A stretch of 64,000 bases of DNA from Sympetrum striolatum (GCA_947579665.1 OX388341.1:7306752-7370751); one strand, 5' to 3'. Shown: positions 1 to 13,299, counted from the first letter of the stretch. Made by a program: numbers and translations. Notes: generated from the sequence alone by a model not told the origin.

Positions 1-3000
1 TGTGCCAATTAATTAAAGAAATAGTATATTTGTTTTCATGATGATTTTTTTACTAAATGATTTGTTTATTATTTCTACAGAAGAAGAGAAGAGATATTCT
101 CAATGATGGAGGATATGAGTAAGCTGAAGACATTCATTAGAGAGCAGAATGAAGTAGGATAGAAAGTTGGACAAAGGAGGGTATGCAAAACAGAAAGTGT
201 CTATTTTAAATTTATTCCTATAAGCATTGGTAATCATGGATAGAATGATATATTGTGCCAATTAATTTAAGAAATAGTATATTTGTTTTCATGATGATTT
301 TTAACTAAATGATTTGTTTATTATTTCTACAGAAAAAGAGAAGAGATATTCTCAATGATGGAGGATAAGAGTAAGCTGAAGACAATCATTAGAGAGCAGA
401 ATGAACTAGGATAGAAAGTTGGACAAAGGAGGGTATGCAAAACAGAATGAGTCTATTTTAAATTTATTCCTGTAAGTATTGCTAATCATGTATAGAATGA
501 TATATTGTGCCAATTAATTTAAGAAATAGTATATTTGTTTTCATGATGATTTTTAACTACATGATTTGTTTATTATTTCTACAGAAGAAGAGAAGAGATA
601 TTCTCAATGATGGAGGATATGAGTAAGCTGAAGACAATCATTAGAGAGCAGAATGAAGTAGGATAGAAAGTTGGACAAAGGAGGGTATGCAAAACAGAAT
701 GAGTCTATTTTAAATTTATTCCTATAAGTATTGCTAATCCATCATAAAATGATATATTGTGCCCATTAATTTAAAAAATCATATATTTGTATTCATGATC
801 ATTTTTAACTAAATGATTTGTTTATTATTTCTACAGAAAAAGAGAAGAGATATTCTCGATGATGGAGGATAAGAGTAAGCTGAAGACAATCATTAGAGAG
901 CAGAATGAACTAGGATAGAAAGTTGGTCAAAGGAGGGTATGCAAAACAGAATGAGTCTATTTTAAATTTATTCCTATAAGTATAGCTAATCATGCATAGA
1001 ATGATATATTGTGCCAATTAATTTAAGAAATAGTATATTTGTTTTCATAATGATTTTTAACTAAATGATTTGTTTATTATTTCTACAGAAAAAGAGAAGA
1101 GATATTCTCAATGATGGAGGCTAAGAGTAAGCTGAAGACAATCATTAGAGAGCAGAATGACGTAGGATAGAAAGTTGGACAAAGGAGGGTATGCAAAACA
1201 GAAAGTGTCTATTTTAAATTTATTCCTATAAGCATTGGTAATCATGCATAGAATGATATATTGTGCCAATTAATTTAAGAAATAGTATATTTGTTTTCAT
1301 GATGATTATAAACTAAATGATTTGTTTATATTTTTCAATAGAAAAAGAGAAGAGATATTCTCAATGATGGAGGATAAGAGTAAGCTGAAGACAATCATTA
1401 GAGAGCAGAATGAACTAGGATAGAAAGTTGGTCAAAGGAGGGTATGCAAAACAGAATGAGTCTATTTTAAATTTATTCCTATAAGTATTGCTAATCATGC
1501 ATAGAATGATATATTGTGCCAATTAATTTAAGAAAAAGTATATTTTTTTCATGATGATTTGAAACTAAATGATTTGTTTATTATTTCAATAGAAAAAGAG
1601 AAGAGATATTCTCAATGATGGAGGATAAGAGTAAGCTGAAGACAATCATTAGAGAGCAGAATGAACTAGGATAGAAAGTTGGACAAAGGAGGGTATGCAA
1701 AACAGAATGAGTCTATTTTAAATTTATTCCTGTAAGTATTGCTAATCATGTATAAAATGATATATTGTGCCAATTAATTTAAGAAAAAGTATATTTGTTT
1801 TCATGATCATTTTTAACTAAATGATTAGTTTATTATTTCTACAGAAAAAGAGAAGAGATATTCTCAATGATGGAGGATAAGAGTAAGCTGAAGACAATCA
1901 TTAGAGAGCAGAATGAACTAGGATAGAAAGTTGGACAAAGGAGGGTATGCAAAACAGAATGAGTCTATTTTAAATTTATTCCTATAAGTATTGCTAATCA
2001 TGCATAGAATGATATATTGTGGCAATTAATTTAAGAAATAGTATATTTGTTTTCATGATGATTTTTTACTAAATTATTTGTTTATTATTTCTACAGAAAA
2101 AGAGAAGAGATATTCTCAATGATGGAGGATAAGAGTAAGCTGAAGGCAATTATTGGAGAACATAATCAATCAGGAGACAAAGTAGGTCAAAGGAGGGAAT
2201 GCAAAACAGAATGAGTCTATTTTAAATTTATTCCTATAAGTATTGCTAGTCATGCATAGAATGATATATTGTGCCAATTAATTTAAGAAATAGTATATTT
2301 GTTTTCATGATGATTTTTTTTACTAAATGATTTGTTTATTATTTCTACAGAAAAAGAGAAGAGATATTCTAAATGATGGAGGATAAGAGTAAGCTGAAGA
2401 CAATCATAAGAGAGCAGAATGAACTAGGATAGAAAGTTGGACAAAGGAGGGTATGCAATACAGAATGAGTCTATTTTAAATTTATTCCTATAAGTATTGC
2501 TAATCATGCATAGAATGATATATTGTGCCAATTAATTTAAGAAATAGTATATTTGTTTTCATTATCATTTTTAACTAAATGATTTGTTTATTATTTCTAC
2601 AGAAAAAGAGAAGAGATATTCTCAATGATGGAGGATAAGAGTAAGCTGAAGACAATCATTAGAGAGCAGAATGAACTAGGATAGAAAGTTGGTCAAAGGA
2701 GGGTATGCAAAACAGAATGAGTCTATTTTAAATTTATTCCTATAAGTATTGCTAATCATGCATAGAATGATATATTGTGCCAATTAATTTAAGAAATAGT
2801 ATATTTGTTTTCATGATGATTTTTAACTAAATGATTTGTTTATTATTTCTACAGAAAAAGAGAAGAGATATTCTCAATGATGGAGGATAAGAGTATGCTG
2901 AAGACAATCATTAGAGAGCAGAATGAACTGGGATAGAAAGTTGGACAAAGGAGGGTATGCAAAACACAATGAGTCTATTTTAAATTTATTCCTATAAGTA

Positions 3001-6000
3001 TTGCTAATCATGCATAGAATGATATATTGTGCCAATTAATTTAAGAAATAGTATATTTGTTTTCATGATGATTTTTAACTTAATGATTTGTTTATTATTT
3101 CTACAGAAAAAGAGAAGAGATATTCTCAATGATGGAGGATAAGAGTAAGATGAAGACAATCATTAGAGACCAGAATGAACTAGGATAGAAAGTTGGACAA
3201 AGGAGGGTATGCAAATCAGAATAAGGCTATTTTAAATTTATTCCTATAAGTATTGCTAATCATGCATAGAATGATATATTGTGCCAATTAATTTAAGAAA
3301 TAGTGTATTTGTTTTCATGATGATTTTTTTTACTAAATGATTTGTTTATTATTTCTACAGAAGAAGAGAAGAGATATTCTCAATGATGGAGAATATGAGT
3401 AAGCTGAAGACAATCATTAGAGAGCAGAATGAAGTAGGATAGAAAGTTGCACAAAGGAGGGTATGCAAAACAGAAATAGTCTATTTTATATTTATTCCTA
3501 TAAGCATTAGTGATCATGTATAGAATGATATATTGTGCCAATTAATTTAAGTAATAGTATATTTGTTTTCATGATGATTTTTAACTAAATGATTTGTTTA
3601 TTATTTCTAGAGAAAAAGAGAAGAGATATTCTCAATGATGGAGGATAAGAGTATGCTGAAGACAATCATTAGAGAGCAGTATGAACTAGGATAGAAAGTT
3701 GGTCAAAGAAGGGTATGCAAAACACAATGAGTCTATTTTAAATTTATTCCTATAAGTATTGCTAATCATGCATAGAATGATATATTGTGCCAATTAATTT
3801 AAGAAATAGTATATTTGTATTCATGATCATTTTTAACTAAATGATTTGTTTATTATTTCTACAGAAAAAGAGAAGAGATATTCTCAATAATGGAGAATAT
3901 GAGTAAGCTGAAGACAATCATTAGATAGCAGAATGAAGTAGGATAGAAAGTTGAACAAAGGAGGGTATGCAAAACAGAAATAGTCTATTTTATATTTATT
4001 CCTATAAGCATTGGTAATCATGTATAGAATGATATATTGTGCCAATTAATTTAAGTAATAGTATATTTGTTTTCATGATGATTTTTAACTAAATGATTTG
4101 TATATTATTTCTGCAGAAAAATTGAAGAGATATTCTCAATGATGGAGGATAAGAGTAAGCTGAAGACAATCATTAGAGAACAGAATGAACTAGGATAGGA
4201 AGTTGGACAAAGGAGCGTATGCAAAACAGAATGAGTCTATTTTAAATTTATTCCAATAAGTATTGCTAATCATGCATAGAATGATATATTGTGCCAATTA
4301 ATTTAAAAAATAGTATATTTGTATTCATGATCATTTTTAACTAAATGATTTGTTTATTATTTCTACAGAAAAAGAGAAGAGATATTCTCAATGATGGAGG
4401 ATATGAGTAAGCTGAAGACAATCATTAGAGAGCAGAATGAAGTAGGATAGAAAGTTGCACAAAGGAGGGTATGCAAAACAGAAAGAGTCTATTTTAAATT
4501 TATTCCTATAAGCATTGGTAATCATGCATAGAATGATATATTGTGCTGATTAATTTAAGTAATAGTATATTTGTTTTCATGATGATTTTTAACTAAATGA
4601 TTTGTTTATTATTTCTACAGAAAAATTGAAGAGATATTCTCAATGATGGAGGATAAGAGTAAGCTGAACACAATCATTAGAGAGCAGAATGAACTAGGAT
4701 AGAAAGTTGGACAAAGGAGGGTATCAAAACAGAATGAGTCTATTTTAAATTTATTCCTATAAGTATTGCTAATCATGCAAAGTATGATATTTTGTGCCAA
4801 TTAATTAAAGAAATAGTATATTTGTTTTCAGGATGATTTTTTTACTAAATGATTTGTTTATTATTTCTACAGAAGAAGAGAAGAGATATTCTCAATGATG
4901 GAGTATATGAGTAAGCTGAAGACAATCATTAGAGAGCAGAATGAAGTAGGATAGAAAGTTGGACAAAGGAGGGTATGCAAAACAGAAAGTGTCTATTTTA
5001 AATTTATTCCTATAAGCATTGGTAATCATGCATAGAATGATATATTGTGCCAATTAATTTAAGAAATAGTATATTTGTTTTCATGATGATTATAAACTAA
5101 TTGATTTGTTTATTATTTCAATAGAAAAAGAGAAGAGATATTCTCAATGATGGAGGATAAGAGTAAGCTGAAGACAATCATTAGAGAGCAGAATGAACTA
5201 GGATAGAAAAATGGTCAAAGGAGGGTATGCAAAACAGAATGAGTCTATTTTAAATTTATTCCTATAAGTATTGCTAATCATGCATAGAATGATATATTGT
5301 GCCAATTAATTTAAGAAATAGTATATTTTTTTCATGATGATTTGAAACTAAATGATTTGTTTATTATTTCAATAGAAAAAGAGAAGAGATATTCTCAATG
5401 ATGGAGGATAAGAGTAAGCTGAAGACAATCATTAGAGAGCAGAATGAACTAGGATAGAAAGTTGGACAAAGGAGAGTATGCAAAACAGAATGAGTCTATT
5501 TTAAATTTATTCCTCTAAGTATTGCTAATCATGTATAAAATGATATATTGTGCCAATTAATTTAAAAAATAGTATATTTGTTTTCATGATCATTTTTAAC
5601 TAAATGATTAGTTTATTATTTCTACAGAAAAAGAGAAGAGATATTCTCAATGATGGAGGATAAGAGTAAGCTGAAGACAATCATTAGAGAGCAGAATGAA
5701 CTAGGATAGAAAGTTGGTCAAAGGAGGGTATGCAAAACAGAATGAGTCTATTTTAAATTTATTCCTATAAGTATTGCTAATCATGCATAGAATGATATAT
5801 TGTGCCAATTATTTTAAGAAATAGTATATTTGTTTTTGTGATGATTTTTTTTACTAAATGATTTGTTTATTATTTCTACAGAAAAAGAGAAGAGATATTC
5901 TCAATGATGGAGGATAAGAGTATGTTGAAGACAATCATTAGAGAGCAGAATAAACTAGGATAGAAAAATGGACAAATGAGGGTATGCAAAACAGAATGAG

Positions 6001-6479
6001 TCTATTTTAAATTTATTCCTATAAGTATTGCTAATCATGCATAGAATGATATATTGTGCCAATTAATTTAAGAAATAGTATATTTGTTTTTATGATGATT
6101 TTTAACTAAATGATTTGTTTATTATTTCTACAGAAAAAGAGAAGCGATATTCTCAATGATGGAGGATAAGAGTAAGTTGAAGACAATCATTAGAGAGCAG
6201 AATGAACTAGGATAGAAAGTTGGACAAAGGAGGGTATGCAAAACAGAATGAGTCTATTTTAAATTTATTCCTATTAGTATTGCTAATCCTGCATAGAATG
6301 ATATATTGTGCCAATTAATTTAAAAAATAATATATTTGTATTCATGATCATTTTTAACTAAATGATTTGTTTATTATTTCTACAGAAAAAGAGAAGAGAT
6401 ATTCTCAATGATGGAGGATAAGAGTAAGCTGAAGACAATCATTAGAGAGCAGAATGAACTAGGATAGAAAGTTGGTCAA

Positions 6480-9026
6480 AGGAGGGTATGCAAAACAGAA
6501 TGAGTCTATTTTAAATTTATTCCTATAAGTATTGCTAATCATGCATAGAATGATATATTGTGCCAATTAATTTAAGAAATAGTATATTTTTTTCATGATG
6601 ATTTGAAACTAAATGATTTGTTTATTATTTCAATAGAAAAAGAGAAGAGATATTCTCAATGATGGAGGATAAGAGTAAGCTGAAGACAATCATTAGAGAG
6701 CAGAATGAACTAGGATAGAAAGTTGGACAAAGGAGAGTATGCAAAACAGAATGAGTCTATTTTAAATTTATTCCTGTAAGTATTGCTAATCATGTATAAA
6801 ATGATATATTGTGCCAATTAATTTATGAAATAGTATATTTGTTTTCATGATCATTTTTAACTAAATGATTAGTTTATTATTTCTACAGAAAAAGAGAAGA
6901 GATATTCTCAATGATGGAGGATAAGAGTAAGCTGAAGACAATCATTAGAGAGCAGAATGAACTAGGATAGAAAGTTGTTCATAGGAGGGTATGCAAAACA
7001 GAATGAGTCTATTTTAAATTTATTCCTATAAGCATTGGTAATCATGTATAGAATGATATATTGTGCCAATTAATTTAAGTAATAGTATATTTGTTTTCGT
7101 GATGATTTTTTTTACTAAATGATTTGTTTATTATTTCTACAGAAAAAGAGAAGAGATATTCTCAATGATGGAGGATAAGAGTATGTTGAAGACAATCATT
7201 AGAGAGCAGAATAAACTAGGATAGAAAGTTGGACAAAGGAGGGTGTGCAATACAGAATGAGTCTATTTTAAATTTATTCCTATAAGTATTTTGAATCATG
7301 CATAGAATGATATATTGTGCCAATTAATTTAAAAAATAGTATATTTGTATTCATGATGATTTTTAACTAAATGATTTGTTTATTATTTCTACAGAAAAAG
7401 AGAAGAGATATTCTTAATGATGGAGGATAAGAGTAAGCTGAAGACAATCATTAGAGTGCAGAATGAACTAGGATAGAAAGTTGGACAAAGGAGGGTATGC
7501 AAAACAGAATGAGTCTATTTTAAATTTATTCCTATAAGTATTGCTAATCATGCATAGCATGATATATTGTGCCAATTATTTTTAGAAATAGTATATTTGT
7601 TTTCATGATGATTTTTAACTAAATGATTTGTTTATTATTTATACAGAAAAAGAGAAGAGATATTCTCAATGATGGAGGATAAGAGTAAGCTGAAGACAAT
7701 CATTAGAGAGCAGAATGAACTAGGATAGAAAGTTGGACAAAGGAGGGTATGCAAAACAGAATGAGTCTATTTTAAATTTATTCCTATAAGTATTGCTAAT
7801 CATGCATAGAATGATATATTGTGCCAATTAATTTAAGAAATAGTATATTTTTTTCATGATGATTTGAAACTAAATGATTTGTTTATTATTTCAATAGAAA
7901 AAGAGAAGAGATATTCTCAATGATGGAGGATAAGAGTAAGCTGAAGACAATCATTAGAGAGCAGAATGAACTAGGATAGAAAGTTGGACAAAGGAGAGTA
8001 TGCAAAACAGAATGAGTCTATTTTAAATTTATTCCTGTAAGTATTGCTAATCATGTATAAAATGATATATTGTGCCAATTAATTTATGAAATAGTATATT
8101 TGTTTTCATGATCATTTTTAACTAAATGATTAGTTTATTATTTCTACAGAAAAAGAGAAGAGATATTCTCAATGATGGAGGATAAGAGTAAGCTGAAGAC
8201 AATCATTAGAGAGCAGAATGAACTAGGATAGAAAGTTGTTCATAGGAGGGTATGCAAAACAGAATGAGTCTATTTTAAATTTATTCCTATAAGCATTGGT
8301 AATCATGTATAGAATGATATATTGTGCCAATTAATTTAAGTAATAGTATATTTGTTTTCGTGATGATTTTTTTAACTAAATGATTTGTTTATTATTTCTA
8401 CAGAAAAAGAGAAGAGATATTCTCAATGATGGAGGATAAGAGTATGTTGAAGACAATCATTAGAGAGCAGAATAAACTAGGATAGAAAGTTGGACAAAGG
8501 AGGGTATGCAATACAGAATGAGTCTATTTTAAATTTATTCCTATAAGTATTTTGAATCATGCATAGAATGATATATTGTGCCAATTAATTTAAAAAATAG
8601 TATATTTGTATTCATGATGATTTTTAACTAAATGATTTGTTTATTATTTCTACAGAAAAAGAGAAGAGATATTCTTAATGATGGAGGATAAGAGTAAGCT
8701 GAAGACAATCATTAGAGTGCAGAATGAACTAGGATAGAAAGTTGGACAAAGGAGGGTATGCAAAACAGAATGAGTCTATTTTAAATTTATTCCTATAAGT
8801 ATTGCTAATCATGCATAGCATGATATATTGTGCCAATTATTTTTAGAAATAGTATATTTGTTTTCATGATGATTTTTAACTAAATGATTTGTTTATTATT
8901 TATACAGAAAAAGAGAAGAGATATTCTCAATGATGGAGGATAAGAGTAAGCTGAAGACAATCATTAGAGAGCAGAATGAACTAGGATAGAAAGTTGGACA
9001 AAGGAGGGTATGCAAAACAGAATGAG
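6480..9026 (+). repeat. Tandem duplication of five monomers
   Basis: About 6480-7765 is repeated as about 7741-9026 with an offset of 1261 bp (five monomers). Shared rare variants are GTTGTTCATAGG (6974 and 8235), TTGAATCATGC (7291 and 8552), and AGAGTGCAG in an A cassette (about 7456 and 8717). The second copy ends where GAGTGATTTTAAATTTATTTC appears near 9026. The copies are almost identical, so the duplication is recent relative to the divergence between monomers. Confidence 0.8.
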
Positions 9027-11350
9027 TGATTTTAAATTTATTTCTTTAAGTATTGGTAATCATGCATAGAATGATATATTGTGCCAATTAATTTAAGAAA
9101 TAGTATATTTGTTTTCATGATGATTTTTAACTAAATGATTTGTTTATTATTTCTACAGAAAAAGAGAAGAGATATTCTAAGTGATGGAGGATAAGAGTAA
9201 GCTGAAGACAATCATTAAAGAGCAGAATGAACTAGGATAGAAAGTTGGACAAAGGAGGGTATGCAAAACAGAATGAGTCTATCTTAAATTTATTCCTATA
9301 AGTATTGCTAATCATGCATAGAATGATATATTTTGCCAATTAATTTAAGAAATAGTATATTTGTTCTCATGATCATTTTTAACTAATTGATTTGTTTATT
9401 ATTTCTACAGAAAAAGAGAAGATATATTCTCAATGATGAAGGATAAGAGTAAGCTGAAGACAATCATTAGAGAGCAGAATGAACTAGGATAGAAAGTTGG
9501 ACAAAGGAGGGTATGCAAAACAGAATGAGTCTATTTTAAATTTATTCCTATAAGTATTGCTAATCATGCATAGAATGATATATTGTGCCAATTAATTTAA
9601 GAAATAGTATATTTGTTTTCATGATGATTTTTAACTAAATGATTTGTTTATTATTTCTACAGAAAAAGAGAAGAGATATTCTCAATGATGGAGGATAAGA
9701 GTAAGCTGAAGACAATCATTAGAGAGCAGAATGAACTAGGATAGAAAGTTGGACAAAGGAGGGTATGCAAAACAAAATGAGTCTATTTTAAATTTATTCC
9801 TATAAGTATTGCTAATCATGCATAGAATGATATATTTTGCCAATTAATTTAAGAAATAGTGTATTTGTTTTCATGATGATTTTTTTTTACTAAATGATTT
9901 GTTTATTATTTCTACGGAAGAAGAGAAGTGATATTCTCAATGATGGAGAATATGAGTAAGCCGAAGACAATCATTAGAGAGCAGAATGAAGTAGTATAGA
10001 AAGTTGGACAAAGGAGGGTATGCAAAACAGAATGAGTCTATTTTAAATTTATTCTTATAAGTATTGCTAATCATGCATAGAATGATATATTGTGCCAATT
10101 AATTTAAGAAATAGTATATTTGTTTTCATGATGATTTTTAACTAAATGATTTGTTTATTATTTCTACAGAAAAAAAGAAGAGATATTCTCAATGATGGAG
10201 GATAGGAGTAAGCTGAAGACAATCATTAGTGAGCAGAATGAACTAGGATGGAAAGTTGGACAAACTAGGATATGCAAAACAAAAAAAGTCTATTTGTAAT
10301 TTATTCCTATAAGCATTGGTAATCATGTATAGAATGATATATTGTGCCAATTAATTTAAGTAATAGTATATTTGTTTTCATGATTATTTTTAACTAAATG
10401 ATTTGTTTATTATTTCTACAGAAAAATTGAAGAGATATTCTCAATGATGGAGGATAAGAGTAAGCTTAAGACAATCATTAGAGAGCAGAATGAACTAGGA
10501 GAGAAAGTTGGACAAAGGAGGGTATGCAAAACAGAATGAGTCTATTTTAAATTTATTTCTATAAGTATTGCTAATCATGCTTAGAATGATATATTGTGCC
10601 AATTAATTTAAGAAATAGTATATTTGTTTTCATGATGATTTTTAACTAAATGATTTGTTTATTATTTCTACAGAAAAAGAGAAGAGATATTCTCAATGAT
10701 GGAGGATAAGGGTAAGCTGAAGGCAATCATTGGAGAACATAATCAATCAGGAGATAATGTAGGTCAAAGGAGGGAATGCAAAACAGAATGAGTCTATTTT
10801 AAATTTATTCCTAAAAGTATTGCTAATCATGCATAGAATGATATATTGTGCCAATTAATTTAAGAAATAGTATATTTGTTTTCATGATGATTTTTAACTA
10901 AATGATTTGTTTATTATTTCTACATAAAAAGAGAAGAGATATTCTCAGTGATGGAGGATAAGAGTAAGCTGAAGACAATCATTAAAGAGCAGAATGAACT
11001 AGGATAGAAAGTTGGACAAAGGAGGGTATGCAAAACAGAATGAGTCTATCTTAAATTTATTCCTATAAGTATTGCTAATCATGCATAGAATGATATATTG
11101 TGCCAATTAATTTAAGAAATAGTATATTTGTTCTCATGATCATTTTTAACTAATTGATTTGTTTATTATTTCTACAGAAAAAGAGAAGAGATATTCTCAA
11201 TGATGAAGGATAAGAGTAAGCTGAAGACAATCATTAGAGAGCAGAATGAACTAGGATAGAAAGTTGGACAAAGGAGGGTATGCAAAACAGATTGAGTCTA
11301 TTTTAAATTTATTCCTATAAGTATTGCTAATCATGCATAGAATGATATAT

Positions 11351-11602
11351 TGTGCCAATTAATTTAAGAAATAGTATATTTGTTTTCATGATGATTTTTA
11401 ACTAAATGATTTGTTTATTATTTCTACAGAAAAAGAGAAGAGATATTCTCAATGATGGAGGATAAGAGTAAGCTGAAGACAATCATTAGAGAGCAGAATG
11501 AACTAGGATAGAAAGTTGGACAAAGGAGGGTATGCAAAACAAAATGAGTCTATTTTAAATTTATTCCTATAAGTATTGCTAATCATGCATAGAATGATAT
11601 AT
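11351..11602 (+). repeat. Representative type A monomer with exon-like layout
   Basis: Chosen because it is close to the common type A sequence and exactly 252 bp. It shows an apparent 3' splice site: TTTTTAAC, with a possible branch A at 11401, then the T-rich TTTGTTTATTATTTCTACAG ending at 11429, 28 bases later. A purine-rich exon-like block of 100 bases follows (11430-11529), ending AAAGGAGG, and then GTATGC at 11530-11535, close to the GTATGT form of a 5' splice site. In the frame starting ATGATGGAGGATAAGAG the block reads MMEDKSKLKTIIREQNELG and then meets TAG. This matches eukaryotic splice consensus by eye; that it is used, or that it descends from a gene, is inference. Confidence 0.6.
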
Positions 11603-12362
11603 TTTGCCAATTAATTTAAGAAATAGTGTATTTGTTTTCATGATGATTTTTTTTTACTAAATGATTTGTTTATTATTTCTACAGAAGAAGAGAAGAGATA
11701 TTCTCAATGATGGAGAATATGAGTAAGCCGAAGACAATCATTAGAGAGCAGAATGAAGTAGTATAGAAAGTTGGACAAAGGAGGGTATGCAAAACAAAAT
11801 GAGTCTATTTTAAATTTATTCCTATAAGTATTGCTAATCATGCATAGAATGATATATTGTGCCAATTAATTTAAGAAATAGTATATTTGTTTTCATGGTG
11901 ATTTTTAACTAAATGATTTGTTTATTATTTCTACAGAAAAAAAGAAGAGATATTCTCAATGATGGAGGATAGGAGTAAGCTGAAGACAATCATTAGTGAG
12001 CAGAATGAACTAGGATAGAAAGTTGGACAAACTAGGGTATGCAAAACAAAAAAAGTCTATTTGTAATTTATTCCTATAAGCATTGGTAATCATGTATAGA
12101 ATGATATATTGTGCCAATTAATTTAAGTAATAGTATATTTTTTTTCATGATTATTTTTAACTTAATGATTTGTTTATTATTTCTACAGAAAAATTGAAGA
12201 GATATTCTCAATGATGGAGGATAAGAGTAAGCTTAAGACAATCATTAGAGAGCAGAATGAACTAGGAGAGAAAGTTGGACAAAGGAGGGTATGCAAAACA
12301 GAATGAGTCTATTTTAAATTTATTTCTATAAGTATTGCTAATCATGCATAGAATGATATATT

Positions 12363-12613
12363 GTGCCAATTAATTTAAGAAATAGTATATTTGTTTTCAT
12401 GATGATTTTTAACTAAATGATTTGTTTATTATTTCTACAGAAAAAGAGAAGAGATATTCTCAATGATGGAGGATAAGGGTAAGCTGAAGGCAATCATTGG
12501 AGAACATAATCAATCAGGAGACAATGTAGGTCAAAGGAGGGAATGCAAAACAGAATGAGTCTATTTTAAATTTATTCCTAAAAGTATTGCTAATCATGCA
12601 TAGAATGATATAT
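12363..12613 (+). repeat. Representative type B monomer
   Basis: Same backbone as type A, including CTACAG and the purine-rich block, but the cassette (about 12486-12546) is the B version: GGCAATCATTGGAGAACATAATCAATCAGGAGACAATG. Compared with A it differs at 12 of about 61 positions without indels, while the rest of the monomer is nearly the same. The frame from ATGATGGAGGATAAG stays open through the cassette, with residues such as AIIGEHNQSGDNVGQRRECKTE, and ends at TGA about 31 codons on. Type B has GGAATGC where type A has GGTATGC, so the donor-like GT is absent. B may be closer to an ancestral coding form and A a decayed one, but direction cannot be proved from this window. Confidence 0.6.
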
Positions 12614-13117
12614 TGTGCCAATTAATTTAAGAAATAGTATATTTGTTTTCATGATGATTTTTAACTAAATGATTTGTTTATTATTTGTACAGAAAAAGAG
12701 AGGAGATATTCTCAATGATGGAGGATAAGAGTTAGCTGAAGACAATCATTAGAAAGCAGAATGAACTAGGGTAGAAAGTTGGACAAAGGAGGGTACGCAA
12801 AACAGAATGAGTCTATTTTAAATTTATTCCTATAAGTATTGCTAATCATGCATAGAATGATATATTGTGCCAATTAATTTAAGAAATATTATATTTGTTT
12901 TCATGATGATTTTTAACTAAATGATTTGTTTATTATTTCTACAGAAAAAGAGAAGAGATATCTCAATGATGGAGGATAAGAGTAAGCTGAAGACAATCAT
13001 TAGAGAGCAGAATGAACAAGGATAGAAAGTTGGACAAAGGAGGGTATGCAAAACAAAATGAGTCTATTTTAAATTTATTCCTATAAGTATTGCTAATCAT
13101 GCATAGAATGATATATT

Positions 13118-13146
13118 CCCAGCAAACAAATCCACGTGGTCACCAC
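13118..13146 (+). repeat. Left terminal inverted repeat
   Basis: The outer 11 bases CCCAGCAAACA match the right end perfectly in inverted orientation. After a one-base gap, CCACGTGGTCACCAC aligns with CCACGTGTTCGCCAC from the right end, giving an imperfect repeat of about 29 bp. Confidence 0.8.
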
Positions 13147-13241
13147 GTGGCTACCACGTGGTGTTTGGTGGCAGTTACGTTGTAATACCACGTGGCCACC
13201 ACATGGCGAGATGGAGTTGCAGGAATGTGGTCACCACGTGG
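13132..13241. repeat. Left subterminal CCACGTGG cluster
   Basis: Five perfect CCACGTGG octamers start at 13132, 13143, 13154, 13188 and 13234. The first three are spaced exactly 11 bp, about one helical turn. Related CCACATGG and ACCACATT motifs follow to about 13285. Each octamer contains the CACGTG E-box core. Subterminal repeats of this kind commonly bind transposase; whether they do here, or bind a host bHLH factor, is inference. The open frame that can be read through 13136-13345 starts at GTG and simply translates this repeat. Confidence 0.75.
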
Positions 13242-13299
13242 CGCTGCAACTTTACTACCACATAATCACCACATTTTGCCACATTTCTATAATATTGTG

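Larger units (their letters stand above)
9090..12622 (+). repeat. Tandem duplication of seven monomers
   Basis: About 9090-10857 and 10858-12622 match with an offset of 1767 bp (seven monomers). Shared variants include ATCATTAAAGAGCAG (9211 and 10978), GTAAGCCGAAGAC (CCG at 9961 and 11728), GACAAACTAGG, GGAGAGAAAGTTGG (TAG replaced by GAG) and GATAAGGGTAAGC. A third copy of the same seven-monomer block lies at about 36100-37860, 25,243 bp downstream of the second. Confidence 0.8.
1..13117 (+). repeat. 252-bp satellite array, left segment
   Basis: About 52 head-to-tail monomers, all in one orientation. Successive copies of the start motif TGTGCCAATTAATTTAAG lie at 254, 506 and 758, giving a 252-bp period. 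A monomer reads in order: TGTGCCAATTAATTTAAG; an AT-rich stretch with TTTTCATGATGATTTTTAAC; TTTATTATTTCTACAG; a purine-rich block starting AAAAAGAGAAGAGATATTC; GAGGATAAGAGTAAGCTGAAG; a variable cassette of about 60 bp; then AATTTATTCCTATAAGTATTGC and AATCATGCATAGAATGATAT. Differences are mostly point changes plus T-run length changes (TTTTTAAC versus TTTTTTTTAC). Nearly all monomers here are type A (GGATAGAAAGTTGG in the cassette). The first type B monomer is near 2,140 and the next near 10,720. No credible gene is present; the short open frames start at TTG or GTG and repeat with the satellite. Confidence 0.97.

Noticed and set aside
60..120. Shine-Dalgarno-like AGGAGG and ATGATGGAGG motifs throughout
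   Set aside because: They are part of the purine-rich satellite block. Nothing else in the window suggests a bacterial genome, and no frame follows them for more than about 31 codons.
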